64,000 bases of DNA from Exophiala sp. HKRS030 (Eukaryota > Ascomycota > Eurotiomycetes > Chaetothyriales > Herpotrichiellaceae): positions 558,001-622,000 of the forward strand of contig JAHWDD010000007.1 in NCBI GenBank assembly GCA_023897205.1, in the 5' to 3' direction. The position numbers and the translations under genes are program-made. Position 1 is the first letter of the stretch; every line of letters begins with the position of its first letter. Below, piece after piece: positions 1 through 10,388 of the stretch. The notes beneath the pieces are model-generated. The model saw only the letters and a program-made list of their open reading frames with translations, was not told where the DNA came from and did not search any database.

Positions 1-898
1 CGAAGAGAGCTCTCCTGGTAGGCTCTGCCTGCATAACAGACTCTAGCATGTCCGTTAGGATAACGCTGTGTTTGGAATTAGCATACAGGAATCGTGTTTC
101 TGCCTGCTCTGATTTCGTCGACTCAAACTTACCCCGGACTGATCGAGTTAACACGGATCTTATGTTGCGCCATCTCCGCCGCTACTTGCTTAACAAGGCC
201 ACGGACAGCGTACTTCGAAGCAGTATATGCGGTAATGGTCTGAGGGAACAGCGACCTGTGGCCCGCGGTCGATGCGATACAGACGACGCTGCCTCCCTGC
301 CCTTGCTCGACCATTTTGGCACAACATAATTGCAATGTATAGAAGACACCATTTACCTAGAGGGAACAGGAGGCTGTTAGTGGAAAGAGAGAGAGAGAGA
401 AGGACAATCAGAAATTGGCCTGAAACTGAGGAGAGCATTCGCCATTCCTACATTTACAGCCATCGTATCCTCAAAATCTTTCGGAGAATGTTGGAGGAAT
501 GGTGTATCACGGATAATCCCTGCTGCTGGAATACTGTCCTCTTTTCAGTTATTCAACCATACCAATAGAAAAAGAAATGCGATAATACGTGCTCACCATC
601 CGTTGATGGACCCAAAGTCTTTACTGATTCGGTCAATTGTGGCCTTTAGCCCTTCGTAGTCCGTGACATCGGCTTTGTAATACTTGTGCTGACCACCGGC
701 CTGGGAGAGCTGGTCAAAGTATGGAGGAGCAGCTTCGTCCCTATCGATCACCGCGATATTGGCTCCTGCTTGGGCGAGCCCTTTGGAAAAAGCGAAACCT
801 AGCCCCCGTGCACCACCAGTGACGACCACAGTCTTGCCAGTTACGAGGAACCGCTCGAGTACAGCTGGTATTGAGCCTGGGGGATTTGATTGTGCCAT
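1..898 (-). CDS. Short-chain dehydrogenase/reductase (SDR 1), 3' end outside window
   Basis: NAD(P)-dependent oxidoreductase of the classical SDR family, probably interconverting an alcohol and a ketone in the cluster pathway. Four exons can be joined on the minus strand: 898-597, 533-452, 356-133 and 65 to beyond position 1. All borders are GT-AG and all phases agree, giving at least 224 residues. The cofactor motif TGGARGLG lies near residue 27. The active-site motif is YTASK, and the usual SPG segment after it spans the third intron and continues as VILTDM. The NAG-type motif appears as NGC, which is unusual. The start ATG at 898 is the first that gives a normal SDR N-terminus. The gene diverges from the Baeyer-Villiger monooxygenase and has a CGG-N10-CCG repeat 176 bp upstream. 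The substrate cannot be read from sequence. Confidence 0.88.
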
Positions 899-1987
899 GG
901 TGAAGCTGTGAGATAATGAGATTCTGACCTATTGGAAAGCCTCGATCTGATCTCGTAGGGCAATTGGACAAGGTTCAGCCTGGCCTCCAAATCGAAATAG
1001 GCTACAATATCAGGAATCAGGTGAGGTGCTCGTATTTTGATGATAGTGGTTGATTGGGGTTGGGCTAGATGCTCGGACATGTAATTCCGAGCTGCTGTTC
1101 TTCAACGTTCACACTCCACCTGGCACTGAGTAACACGAAAGCTCCAACATTGGTAAACCTACTTTCTCCTATCAGCTGGCAGAGTCAGGAGACATACAAG
1201 AGTACACGCCTAGGTCCGAAGCTTCTATGCATTCCGACAACGATGGTGCAGAGACACCCAGAACTTGGAACATTCAAAGGTTTAATCCAAACAGAAGGAT
1301 CCACCATATCAGAGAGTAAAACTCGAGATTGACGTTTGTCCTGACCGTGTTCCATACCATGTCTCGTGATCATGATGCGCTCATGCTTACACTCATCCAT
1401 GTCAATTAAACGGCGATAATAGATCTGTATTAGGGTTTCATCGCGATCTAAGCAGTGACATAGAACCATGTGTAGATCATCAGTAAAGAAGAGCTGAGTC
1501 GAGGGATCGGCGCTGATCCTGTCCCGTTCACCTTCTCATACCCTTCATTTCAACGCAGTTGTCAAAGGCTACGATGACAAGGCCCCGAATCTCACACAAA
1601 GACGTTCGATCCTAGAAGAACTCGAGAACACTAATATCGGTCGACAGAATAGGTCACTCCGCTCCAGATCTTACTGATACCCGAGGTTAGACTCTCTCAG
1701 CCTTTTCGGGGTTATATCACCATCCACACCTCTAGTAAGTACACTCTCTGTCACGAGGCTCCGGCTATCATTTTCGAACCCCTCTCCACACTTATTGCCT
1801 TGAGCCTCCAGAGAAGTGTCGGTGTTCAAGGTCCGAAATGCGGGTGACAACCAGTATAGCATAAGCTTCCAACCGTAGAAGATATATCCTGTTCTCTGGC
1901 ACCTTCATTCAACCAGGAATGCTCTCTAAATCAATTCTTTAACAGCAAGTGGTTTTTTCAAAGAGCATTTGCGACTCTTTGATCATC
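899..1987. other. Divergent intergenic region between SDR 1 and BVMO
   Basis: About 1.1 kb with no supported gene. It is the shared promoter space of two divergently transcribed genes and holds the perfect palindrome GCTCGG-N10-CCGAGC near its SDR end. Short open frames here lack codon continuity or family signatures. Confidence 0.6.
1074..1089. promoter_or_regulatory. CGG-N10-CCG site upstream of SDR 1 (divergent from BVMO)
   Basis: The sequence CGGACATGTAATTCCG is flanked so that the arms extend to GCTCGG and CCGAGC. This is the form expected for a dimeric Zn2Cys6 regulator. The left half CGGACAT is shared with the sites at 18973 and 25611. Confidence 0.5.
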
Positions 1988-3682
1988 ATGGGTTCCATCG
2001 AGGAGAAAACCTACGATGCGATTGTCATTGGCGCTGGCTTCAGTGGTCTCTACCTATTGCATGAACTCCGCAAAGCAGGATTCTCTGCAAAAATAATAGA
2101 GGCCGGTGATGGTCCCGGTGGCATTTGGTATGTCATTACACCCCGGTTTAGAGTCGACGTCCGTCCTTTGCTGTTGTGTAATCTAACGTCCCGCAAATAT
2201 AGGAATTGGAACCGTTACCCTGGCGCTCGCGTCGATACTGAAGTTCCACAATACGCTTACTCCGACCCGGCCACATGGTCGACGTGGCAGTGGAAGCAGC
2301 GCTTCCCTGATCGAGACGAGCTCGCTACTTACTTCGAACATGTTGTAGATGTTTGGGACCTTCGTTCAGACATCAGGTGGGATACTCGAGTAACCTCGGC
2401 ACATTGGGACGAGTCTCAAAGCCAGTGGAAGATTGAGGTCAATGACGACCAGTACGACGTGTACAAGTGCAAGTTCTTCTGTCCTTGTACGGGGTTTGCC
2501 GCCAAATCATACACGCCGCCATTCCCCGGTTTCGATACATTCAAAGGCAAGATCTACCACTCGGGTCACTGGCCTGTGGGCGGTGTCAACTTTGCCGGTG
2601 AACGTGTCTGCATCATCGGAACTGGGGCGACTGGAGTACAGGCGATCCAAGAAATTGGACGAATCGCAAAGCATCTCACCGTGGTCCAGAGAACGCCCAA
2701 CACTGCTTTGCCGATGAGAAACGATCCCATTGACGGACAAAGGAATCAATATTTCAAGGACAACCTTCCTGAATGGAAGAAGAAACAAACCACGACGTAC
2801 GCCGGTTTCACGTACGACTTCCGGCCTGGGAAGATCATGGATCTTCCGTTGGAAAAGCGCCGTGAACTCTACGAGGAACTATTTACGACCGGAGGACTTC
2901 ACTTTTGGCTCGGTACCTACGGCGATGTCCTGGCGGACAAGGTTGCAAACGAAGAGGCGTACCAGTTTTGGCGTGAAAAGACGCTCAAACGCATAAAGAA
3001 CCCCCACAAGGCCAGGAAGTTGGCCCCTGAGAAACAACTCGACCCTTTTGGCACAAAGAGAATCAGTCTCGAGCAGAATTATTTTGAAATCTTGGACCAA
3101 GACAATGTCGACATCGTCTACACCCGCGAGACTCCCATCCAGGAGTTCGTCGCCGAAGGTTTCAAGACGGAAGACGGCGAGGTCCACGAGTTTGACGTTC
3201 TGGTTTTGGCGACGGGCTTCGACTTTGTCACCGGTGGTCTGACTCAGATCGACATCCGCGGCGTCAACAATCAGTCCGTCAAGGACAAATTCGCAAACGG
3301 CGTCTACACTAACCTGGGAATGACGATTAGGGGGTTTCCCAACATGTTCTTCATGTACGGACCCCAAGCCCCGACTGCGTTCGCCACGGGTCCGGTCTCG
3401 GCCGAGGCCCAAGGTGCTTGGATCGTCAACTGCATCAAATACATCACCGAGAACAACTACAAGAGTATCAACGTGACGGAGGCGGCGGAGAAGGAATGGC
3501 GAGACCACGTGAACGAAGGGGCCGAGCAGGGCCTCTTCAAGGAAGCCCACAGCTGGTACTTTGGAGATAACATCCCGGGAAAACCCCGTGAGGCCTTGAA
3601 TTATATGGCTGGTATGCCTTTGTATAAGCAAAAATGTCAGGAGTCGGTTGATGCAGGATACAAAGGCTTTGTATTGGTATAG
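1988..3682 (+). CDS. Type I Baeyer-Villiger monooxygenase (FAD/NADPH)
   Basis: Flavin enzyme that inserts one oxygen atom next to a ketone, giving an ester or lactone. One 75-nt intron (2128-2202, CTAAC branch site) is in frame and open, but splicing it restores GGIW-NWNRYPGARVD; the protein is then 539 aa. The first Rossmann motif GAGFSG is at residues 15-20. The family fingerprint FxGxxxHxxxW is present as FKGKIYHSGHWP near residue 160, and the NADPH motif GTGATG follows. The ATG at 1988 is preferred over 1949 because it puts the FAD motif at the usual distance from the N-terminus. It diverges from SDR 1 and runs towards the convergent SDR 2. In this setting it would be the ring- or chain-cleaving step. 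Exact substrate is unknown. Confidence 0.93.
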   Translation: MGSIEEKTYDAIVIGAGFSGLYLLHELRKAGFSAKIIEAGDGPGGIWYVITPRFRVDVRPLLLCNLTSRKYRNWNRYPGARVDTEVPQYAYSDPATWSTWQWKQRFPDRDELATYFEHVVDVWDLRSDIRWDTRVTSAHWDESQSQWKIEVNDDQYDVYKCKFFCPCTGFAAKSYTPPFPGFDTFKGKIYHSGHWPVGGVNFAGERVCIIGTGATGVQAIQEIGRIAKHLTVVQRTPNTALPMRNDPIDGQRNQYFKDNLPEWKKKQTTTYAGFTYDFRPGKIMDLPLEKRRELYEELFTTGGLHFWLGTYGDVLADKVANEEAYQFWREKTLKRIKNPHKARKLAPEKQLDPFGTKRISLEQNYFEILDQDNVDIVYTRETPIQEFVAEGFKTEDGEVHEFDVLVLATGFDFVTGGLTQIDIRGVNNQSVKDKFANGVYTNLGMTIRGFPNMFFMYGPQAPTAFATGPVSAEAQGAWIVNCIKYITENNYKSINVTEAAEKEWRDHVNEGAEQGLFKEAHSWYFGDNIPGKPREALNYMAGMPLYKQKCQESVDAGYKGFVLV

Positions 3683-3870
3683 AAAACCTGAGAGGCTTTG
3701 TGTGTTCCTTGCCTTTTTGCTTATGCTGTTAAGCACTCAAATATAAAGCAAAACCCGGGGGGTTTGACGCCCGAGTTGCTTGACCAGTTCGCTAGAGGCT
3801 CGACAGCGCTTCATCATCTCCCAACTCCCGGATCTGGTTGAGCAGCTGAATTCTCCTGTGGGCACCTTTG

Positions 3871-4887
3871 TCACCTCCAAACGTCGTCCTTCATTCCAAT
3901 CATATCAAGTGAATCTTTCCACAGCCGTAGTTCATCATTTGGGTCATACGTCTGGCGAACGAAACCGATCCCAAAGACGTCACCGTCATCCTCCCCGCGC
4001 TTGGCTTCTTCGCAGTCTTCCAGATACTTACCTCCTTTATCCTCCCATTCTCTCCCCACCGCAGCGACAACGGTGGTAGCAGCGCCTTGCTCCGGGCTCT
4101 TCATGACTTTGGCGACCTTCTCAAGACTCCTGATCTGCTCCACAACTTCCCTGTCCAGGTGTCTGGACAGATTCGTGTCGATTGCGCCTGGGTGAAGGCT
4201 TGTAGCGTGCAGTCCTCGACCACCGTAGCGGCGCTCGAGCTCATTGGCCATGTATACGTTGGCTAGTTTCGATTGGGCATATGCGAGGCCATGGTTATAC
4301 CCACCCTTTTGGAAGCTATAGTTGTCGCTGTCGTGAAGATCCCCGGCCGCCCGGTGGGCCGACGATGCGACGACAACCACTCGGGAGTGGAAAGCCGGGG
4401 TCGAGCTGGCCAGCAATGCATCCTTCAGAAGTTGGAAGAGCAGGAAGTGACCCAGGTGGTTTGTTGCGAAGAGCGTCTCATGTCCTTCCGGGGTCAAGGT
4501 GAGAGTCTCGATCCCCATCACCCCAGCGTTTTCGATAAGAATGTTGATTTTCCCTTGACACTTCTCAAGGATCTCCGCTGCCGCTGCTCGAATGCTAGCA
4601 GATGAGGTATTGTCCATTTTGACAAGTGAGACACGATCATGCTCTAGAATATCGCCGATAGCGGCTTCCGCGCGCTGCATGTCGCGCCCGGTCAGATATA
4701 ACGTCGCGCCAGTCGCAGATAGGGCGTGTGCCGTTTCAAGACCAATGCCCGAGTTGGCTCCGGTGATGACAATCACCTTGCCTTTCAGTTTGCCCTCAAG
4801 AGACTGATCACGGATGATCTGCATGGCTGTTGGACGTCCATCTCCGGGCCCCTGAGGGTTTGTATGTGCGTCCTTGTACGCACCCAT
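3871..4887 (-). CDS. Short-chain dehydrogenase/reductase (SDR 2), retinol-dehydrogenase/WWOX-like
   Basis: Single-exon SDR of 338 aa, longer than the classical 250-aa type and resembling the retinol dehydrogenase/light-dependent protochlorophyllide reductase-like subgroup often found in fungal clusters. The cofactor motif TGANSGIG is at residues 42-49, a NAG-type motif (ENAGVM) follows, and the catalytic YAQSK motif lies near residue 205. No signal peptide or membrane segment is evident. It is convergent with the BVMO (188 bp between stops) and divergent from regulator 1 (456 bp). Family assignment is firm; substrate is unknown. Confidence 0.9.
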   Translation of the reverse strand: MGAYKDAHTNPQGPGDGRPTAMQIIRDQSLEGKLKGKVIVITGANSGIGLETAHALSATGATLYLTGRDMQRAEAAIGDILEHDRVSLVKMDNTSSASIRAAAAEILEKCQGKINILIENAGVMGIETLTLTPEGHETLFATNHLGHFLLFQLLKDALLASSTPAFHSRVVVVASSAHRAAGDLHDSDNYSFQKGGYNHGLAYAQSKLANVYMANELERRYGGRGLHATSLHPGAIDTNLSRHLDREVVEQIRSLEKVAKVMKSPEQGAATTVVAAVGREWEDKGGKYLEDCEEAKRGEDDGDVFGIGFVRQTYDPNDELRLWKDSLDMIGMKDDVWR

Positions 4888-5343
4888 GTTGGAACGACTA
4901 AGACAACAGAGATACTTAAGTCAAAGAAAGACCGAAAGAAGATGAGTTGATAGCATCGCAGAATTATCAGAGGGCAGATATCAGATATTTATACAGGAAT
5001 ACCCCGGCCACGCCCGTTCAGAGTCCATGGTGCATGTTCCACATTCACCATAGAAGGGAGGCGCTCCTCTAGAGAGTCTGGAGAGTGAATCTAGGTCTAG
5101 AGTGACAGTCTCGAAGAGTTGACATTGTAGCTCATGGAGCCTCATCTAGCACAGATAGATACAAGTTATGCGTCAAGAAAAGCGGGTCAGGCGCGTCCAC
5201 GGCCGCAACTGCGGCCGCCCATTTTCCGAGACTTTTTGTCACATTCCGTCCGTCCTCCTCTAATCAAACAAAGCCCGCCGTTTCGATAACCACTGGTACT
5301 CCAATCATCAAGACCACGATTTTCAACAACGACTCTCTGCATC
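4888..5343. other. Divergent promoter region of SDR 2 and regulator 1
   Basis: 456 bp with no gene. It contains CGG-N6-CCG near 5005 and CGG-N11-CCG near 5211, but no CGG-N10-CCG site of the type seen at other cluster promoters. Confidence 0.5.
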
Positions 5344-7210
5344 ATGCAGTCGTCGAGTGAGCCCACTTCAGCCGTGGCGGAGCGGGCATGCACGTCTTGT
5401 CAGAAACGGAAGCGTAAATGCAACAAAGCACTTCCCAAGTGCTACTCTTGTTCCAAGTGAGCTGCTGCTGATCGATTACTGTCCAATCCTGCAATCCGTA
5501 GATGCCAACTCCGACATATTGTCAGACAGTCCTCTTCCGTTTCCAGGCTCGAGCTCCGATGGGACAGGACTAACTTCGGACAACATAGGAGACACCTGAC
5601 ATGCAAATACCCAACGACAAGCGATAACTACAATTTGGCCTCTGCAGATGTGGCAGGGATATTGCCTTATACTCTCTTAGTCAACGACGATGAAGCAGAT
5701 ATCGAAACACTCGACTTCCAAACAATCTCCTTTTTGGATCCGAGCATCTTCCAGTATGGACAGGTCCAATACCATTCGACCAGCATACCTATCCCAGACC
5801 ATATCACGCGACTTGTGGGAGACACTAAAGAGATTAACTCTGCCGCTTCACGATACTTCGACCATATAAATTTCTGGATGCCATTTATCTCTAGACAACG
5901 CTTCCTTGATACCTACCTGCGTCCGTCGACTCGATCTCGGCCAGAGGTCGCCATTCTTCTGCTGTCTCTCAAACTGATTACAACCCCTCCTCCAGTTCAT
6001 CCGAGAAACCCCAAAACGCCTCTTTATCGGGCTGCGAAGCACTTCTACCTTGACGTTGAAAGCTCCCAAGTCGCTTCTATAGCTGTGCTACAGGCTGGGG
6101 TGCTCTTGGCATTGTATGAGATTAGGCATGGTATATACCCAATAGCATTTCTGTCCATTAGTGCTTGTGCTCGCTATGCACACGCTCTGGGTATCAATGT
6201 CGATAGAATAACGAGATTTAGCAGTGTGTTTACGTTGATTGAAGTCGAGGAGAGGAGGAGGGTTTGGTGGGCGATTGTAATATTAGATCGGTTGGTGCTC
6301 CCTCCTGAGAAGAAAGATATGATTTGATTGCGAACCATGCAAAATACTGATGGAAGCTGTTAGTTTCGTAAGTATTGGCTGCCCTGGCCGACCTCTTGCG
6401 ACTAGAGAGCCCACGCTGGATGACCTCTTGCCCGCAGACGATGCACAATGGGACCAAGGGGTAGGTCGACGATCATCTGAGCGGTATCCCTTTCTCTCAC
6501 ACAGTGTCCAGATTGTGGCGAATATTGATTCACACAAGATTTCATCGCCAACGACCAACCATATGAGCAAATTTGCATTGTTGTGTCAAGCCGCCCGATT
6601 ACTAGGTCAGGTCCTTCACCAACTCTCGAACAGGACTCCCGAACATGATCACGGCGATGACACCTGGATGCAGCTAGACCGAACGTTGGAATCGATGCTC
6701 ACAGCTGCACTTGACTTCGACTCGCCCGACTACGACCAAATCACTTTCATCTACAAGCAAGTCACCCTTTATCGCTCCAGCGGAAAGAGCAGTGCTAATG
6801 CAGAGACATTGTAGCGCCCTCGTGGCCCTCCACGAACCTTATCTGTCACTGAAGGATGGAATACGTTCCCAGCGTGCCAGATTTGTCGTGGAAGGCATTA
6901 CGCACACGATCAGAACAAGTCTACTTGAGCAACAATGCTTGGTCGGCCGTGACCCGGAGAGCGTTTCGCCGTGGGGACTATTTTTCGGCTACCGGATCTG
7001 TGTGTACTATGCGTGTTCCGACCAGAAAGAAGCATACGCCTTGCAGATCGTCGACAGCTTGAAAGAGGTGTTCCGAAATATCGAGGTCAGATGGAACGCC
7101 GCAGGTAAACTCTTCTCCGGATATCTATTCATCGTTGCTGGTATTGACCATTATTCCCAGGTGTCTACCTTCGGCTTCTGGAAGCACACGAGGTCATGAG
7201 CAGAAGATGA
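5344..7210 (+). CDS. Zn(II)2Cys6 transcription factor (regulator 1)
   Basis: Fungal binuclear zinc cluster regulator with a fungal-specific transcription factor domain, probably cluster-specific. Five exons can be joined: 5344-5456, 5589-6290, 6364-6760, 6804-7104 and 7161-7210, giving 520 aa. Splicing the 132-nt first intron completes the DNA-binding motif C-x2-C-x6-C-x6-C-x2-C-x6-C, starting at CTSC and ending at LTCKYP. The middle domain has the typical RRRVWWAIVILDR stretch. The third intron would be only 43 nt and the second has an unusual GTTGGT donor, so exon 3 borders are the least certain part. The last junction changes the C-terminus to one ending VMSRR. Start chosen as the ATG just before the zinc cluster. 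Confidence 0.85.
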
Positions 7211-7717
7211 CTGGGTCACATCATACGCCAGAAAGAAACATGGGAAATGTGACGGCGTTTGGGGGGAAACGCCGTAATTGATGCGGCATTTGTAGCGCGA
7301 TTAATGTGTCCCTAGCACGTTGGGTATCACCATCAAGTCATTGATAGTCCTAGCCTCAGAATGACATATGAATCCCGAGACAAGTCAAGAGCCCGACCTC
7401 AAGGGAGGAATATTGGACCACCTTGAAGTACCGAGATTAAATGCTGAAATTCAATGTGCGGCTCGACTGGGTTCAGTCAGGCCAACCCCAATTTGAATGC
7501 ACAGCTGACAGGGTATATGTAGGTAGAGCCCGGAAGTGCGAAGAATGGCAGGACATGAAACTTCGAAAATAGTCCTCTTGTTCTGATAAAGAGGAAAGTG
7601 GGCTAAGACTTGAGGGTAGAAGCTTCGGGCTGCGTTCAGAGTGATGATCAAAATATGATGATTTGCTGATCTACGATTTAAGTGGTCTTAGTTTGATCGG
7701 CACTCTGCTGTCCTCGC
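7211..7717. other. Convergent intergenic region, regulator 1 / esterase
   Basis: 507 bp between two 3' ends. The only structure seen is the inverted repeat at 7252-7275. Confidence 0.5.
7252..7275. repeat. Perfect 9-bp inverted repeat with G6 loop
   Basis: ACGGCGTTT and AAACGCCGT flank GGGGGG. It sits about 40 bp after the regulator 1 stop, in its probable 3' UTR. It could form an RNA hairpin or be a protein site; its role is unknown. Confidence 0.6.
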
Positions 7718-8996
7718 TTACTTCTTGCTCAGGCTGAGTACAAAGTCAACAGAGTTCATCCAGTACTCGGAACTCTGCTTCAGCTGAGGGAGCATATAGA
7801 ACCCATGGGGTAGTCCTTTATATGTTCGAAGAGTGACGGGGACTTTGGCCGCCTTCAGAGCTTCTGCATATGCCAGACCCTCATCGCGAAGGGGATCTAG
7901 CCCGGCAACTTGTACCACTACACAGAGAAACCAATATGTCAGGTTGATTCCCATCTCAAAGTGAACTCATCAGACATTACGAGGGGTGCTCCACTTACAC
8001 GCTGGTGGCAGTCCACTGAGATCATTTGCCAGCAAGGGACTGGCATAGGCTTCCGGAATCGGATCAGGCATATATTGTTCCCAGAACCAAAACATCTTCG
8101 GGGCGTCGACGATACTGGCATCTTTGTTTTGCTGGTAGCTGCCTCCAGGATATCGATCGGACGGAAAGAACTTTGGATGGCAAGTTACAGGGATGTTTAG
8201 GATCTGGCCGACGACTCCTGATACTTTTTCGTCTCTCGTCTTCTGTGCCAGAACGGCCGCCTGACAATGAAACGTCAGATACAAGTCGCAAACGCCTCGT
8301 GGGCCGGTCATAAACTCACGATGTTACCACCTGCACTGCCTCCTGCGACGATGATCCGTTCTGGATCAATACTTAACTCGTTTGCGTTGCGTTTGCACTG
8401 TCAGTCTCAGTATCATGCATAATTGAAAAAGGTCGACTTTGTGTTTTGATATACCCATTGAAGGACGTCAAAGCAATCATTGATGGCATAAGGATACTTG
8501 AATTCCGGAGCCATACGATAATCAACACTGACGACGACCGCGCCAGCTTTGGCAGCCAGGAAGCGGTTTTCGACCTCTTCCACCTCGTGACCACCAACTA
8601 CCCAACCTGGGTTCACAGTCAGCTCCGGCCAAAGTCTCAGACTTGAAATTTTTCATTTAACTGACCTCCGCCGTGTGCTTTTACGACCAGAGTCGTGCCA
8701 GGTTCGGTCTTCAAGGGCCGGTAGATCTTAATACCGATCTTCGTACCATCTCGCACTGGAGCTTCTTGGTCGAGCACCTCATAGTCTCGTCCAGGCTGGG
8801 GAGCATTGTCCGGTAATGGGACCGGAGAGCTCAACCAAGCGGCTTTGAACTCATCCATGGGAAGGTCCCATAGTGCTGTGAAATTCTTGTCGATCTCTTC
8901 TCTGAACTTGGCGAACTCAGAATCGATCTCAGAGAGATGACCATTTGTGGGAAGAGGTCCTTTCCACTCAGGACCACTAGGAGCGAGTTGCACCAT
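7718..8996 (-). CDS. Alpha/beta hydrolase, hormone-sensitive-lipase type esterase/lactonase
   Basis: Carboxylester hydrolase of the HSL family; in this cluster a natural partner of the BVMO, opening the ester or lactone it makes. Five exons: 8996-8666, 8606-8455, 8397-8320, 8260-7999 and 7917-7718, all in phase, 340 aa. The oxyanion-hole motif HGGGW is created by joining exons 1 and 2. DYRMAPE follows. The nucleophile lies in GGSAGG (exon 3), the acid in GLDPLRDEG and the histidine in LPHGF near the C-terminus, so the catalytic triad is complete. No signal peptide is visible, suggesting an intracellular enzyme. The start ATG at 8996 is preferred to an in-frame upstream GTG or longer extension. 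A CGG-N10-CCG site lies 360 bp upstream. Confidence 0.9.
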
Positions 8997-9355
8997 GATT
9001 GTTGTCAGAAACCTCGCTACAAATATCACCCTATTCTCTGTGGAGGGTATGTCTATAACCACACACTTTTCGCGAAATGAGTGTTGTAGTATTCGCACCC
9101 GCTGACAAAGTCCGATGTCTACCACTTTTTGGGGGGGGTGATGGGTGAAGGGTGAAGTTGGGTGACCCACAACCTGTCACTCCCGTACCGAGGGTCTCGG
9201 ATATTGACACACCTTTTCTGACAAACCTTTTTCAAAACTGTTCTCCGGCCGCGGTATTTTCCTCGCCGGTAACTCCTGTGCCCAGCTCCGACAGGAGCCC
9301 ACGGCTTGTGCTCAGCCTGTGTATGCCCGATAAGAACCTGGCGGTGGTATGAGAA

Positions 9356-9371
9356 CGGAATATGTTCTCCG
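9356..9371. promoter_or_regulatory. CGG-N10-CCG site upstream of esterase
   Basis: CGGAATATGTTCTCCG, with arms extending to ACGGA and TCCGT. The right half TCTCCG is shared with the sites at 11461, 23380 and 27216. It lies 360 bp upstream of the esterase start. Confidence 0.45.
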
Positions 9372-9655
9372 TGGTGATACCATCTTCCCCAGATACTGGA
9401 ACTTAAACGAGCTTCGACGCAGCTATGGCAGCAGCATTCTGGGCGCGCGGCAACAGCGTTTTCACAAACCGCAGTTGCATCGGATGCCGGAAAGCCTTCT
9501 GCTTGCTCGATACGCTAGGTAGAAAGATGTAGTCCAAGGTGTTGGTGTTGTCTGCATCCACCCCAGCGCGATTTAAGCAGGTTTCGTCCAAGTTCTTATG
9601 TTCCTTGCCGAAAGGTTCCTCAACGGCCTGAGCTTAATCTTTTAGATATCACTCC

Positions 9656-9671
9656 CGGCGCAGAAGGGCCG
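9656..9671. promoter_or_regulatory. CGG-N10-CCG site, distal to EthD-like gene
   Basis: CGGCGCAGAAGGGCCG. It matches the spacing but not the inner bases of the other sites, and is about 720 bp from the EthD-like start, so it may be a chance hit. Confidence 0.25.
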
Positions 9672-10194
9672 GATCGAAGGATCGCACGTCTTCAGCATCT
9701 ATCCGGAGCCACGGCGAGCTTTTTCACAACATAAACATTACTAGCTTGATTTCCAAAGCTGCTTCTGGTTGGGCTGGCTTCAGGATTTATTATGAGGATA
9801 ATTCCACTGTCCAGTGGCGCTTGCTCTTAAAATTGCACACTATCGCACCGTTGCTGCTCCTCATTGGAAGCCCCGCGATCCTCAAGTCACCACGATGGTA
9901 GACCTATAATGAATGGCAAGCATGAGCAAGGTGTGTATAACCAATATGTTCATGATGAATGCTTTCTGTAGTGGATGCGCAGATCGGCCGACCCACATGA
10001 TATACGCCTCGAAGTTTTGGAGAAGTTGCATACTCATCTTGACAACCCTGAACATATTGGCGCTCAGGATAGTTGCTACAGATTGGTCGGGAAATAGAGA
10101 GTCCGAAAGGACACAGCCGCATCTCAATATGATCCAACTACTCATGTCACCCAAGCAGCGATAGCGTAAGACCCCGAATGCTTTGAAGGCTCTC

Positions 10195-10211
10195 CGGAGA
10201 ATCAGTCTCCG
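10195..10211. promoter_or_regulatory. CGG-N11-CCG palindrome upstream of EthD-like gene
   Basis: CGGAGA and TCTCCG form a perfect 6-bp inverted repeat around 5 bp, 178 bp upstream of the EthD-like start. The spacing is one base longer than the N10 group, so it may be read by the other zinc-cluster regulator. This is an inference. Confidence 0.35.
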
Positions 10212-10388
10212 AGCTCTTTCGGCGGGGCTCCATGAACGACGAAGAAGATGGAAACGATAAAAGGGTGGAGGATTGCATTCTATGCGTAATCTATTCTGGG
10301 AAAAGGTCTGTGTTTCATCGACTTCTTTTATGCAGATCATATCCGGCATACAAACTGAATAAACTCAACACTCGGACACAGTAAAGTG

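Larger units (their letters stand above)
8997..10388. other. Divergent intergenic region, esterase / EthD-like gene
   Basis: 1.4 kb with two CGG-N10-CCG sites (9356, 9656) and one CGG-N11-CCG palindrome (10195). A 62-codon minus-strand frame at 9403-9591 cannot be assigned to any family and could be a gene relic. No other supported gene. Confidence 0.5.

Noticed and set aside
384..400. GA microsatellite (GAGAGAGA) in the SDR 1 intron
   Set aside because: On the coding strand it is the pyrimidine tract before an intron acceptor, so it needs no separate explanation.
2879..3736. 285-codon minus-strand frame antisense to the BVMO
   Set aside because: It lies wholly opposite a well-supported gene, has no family motif, and reflects codon bias of the sense strand.
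9403..9591. 62-codon minus-strand frame ending in SKLV
   Set aside because: It resembles a protein C-terminus, but the signal-like SKL is not terminal, and no upstream exon or family could be found.
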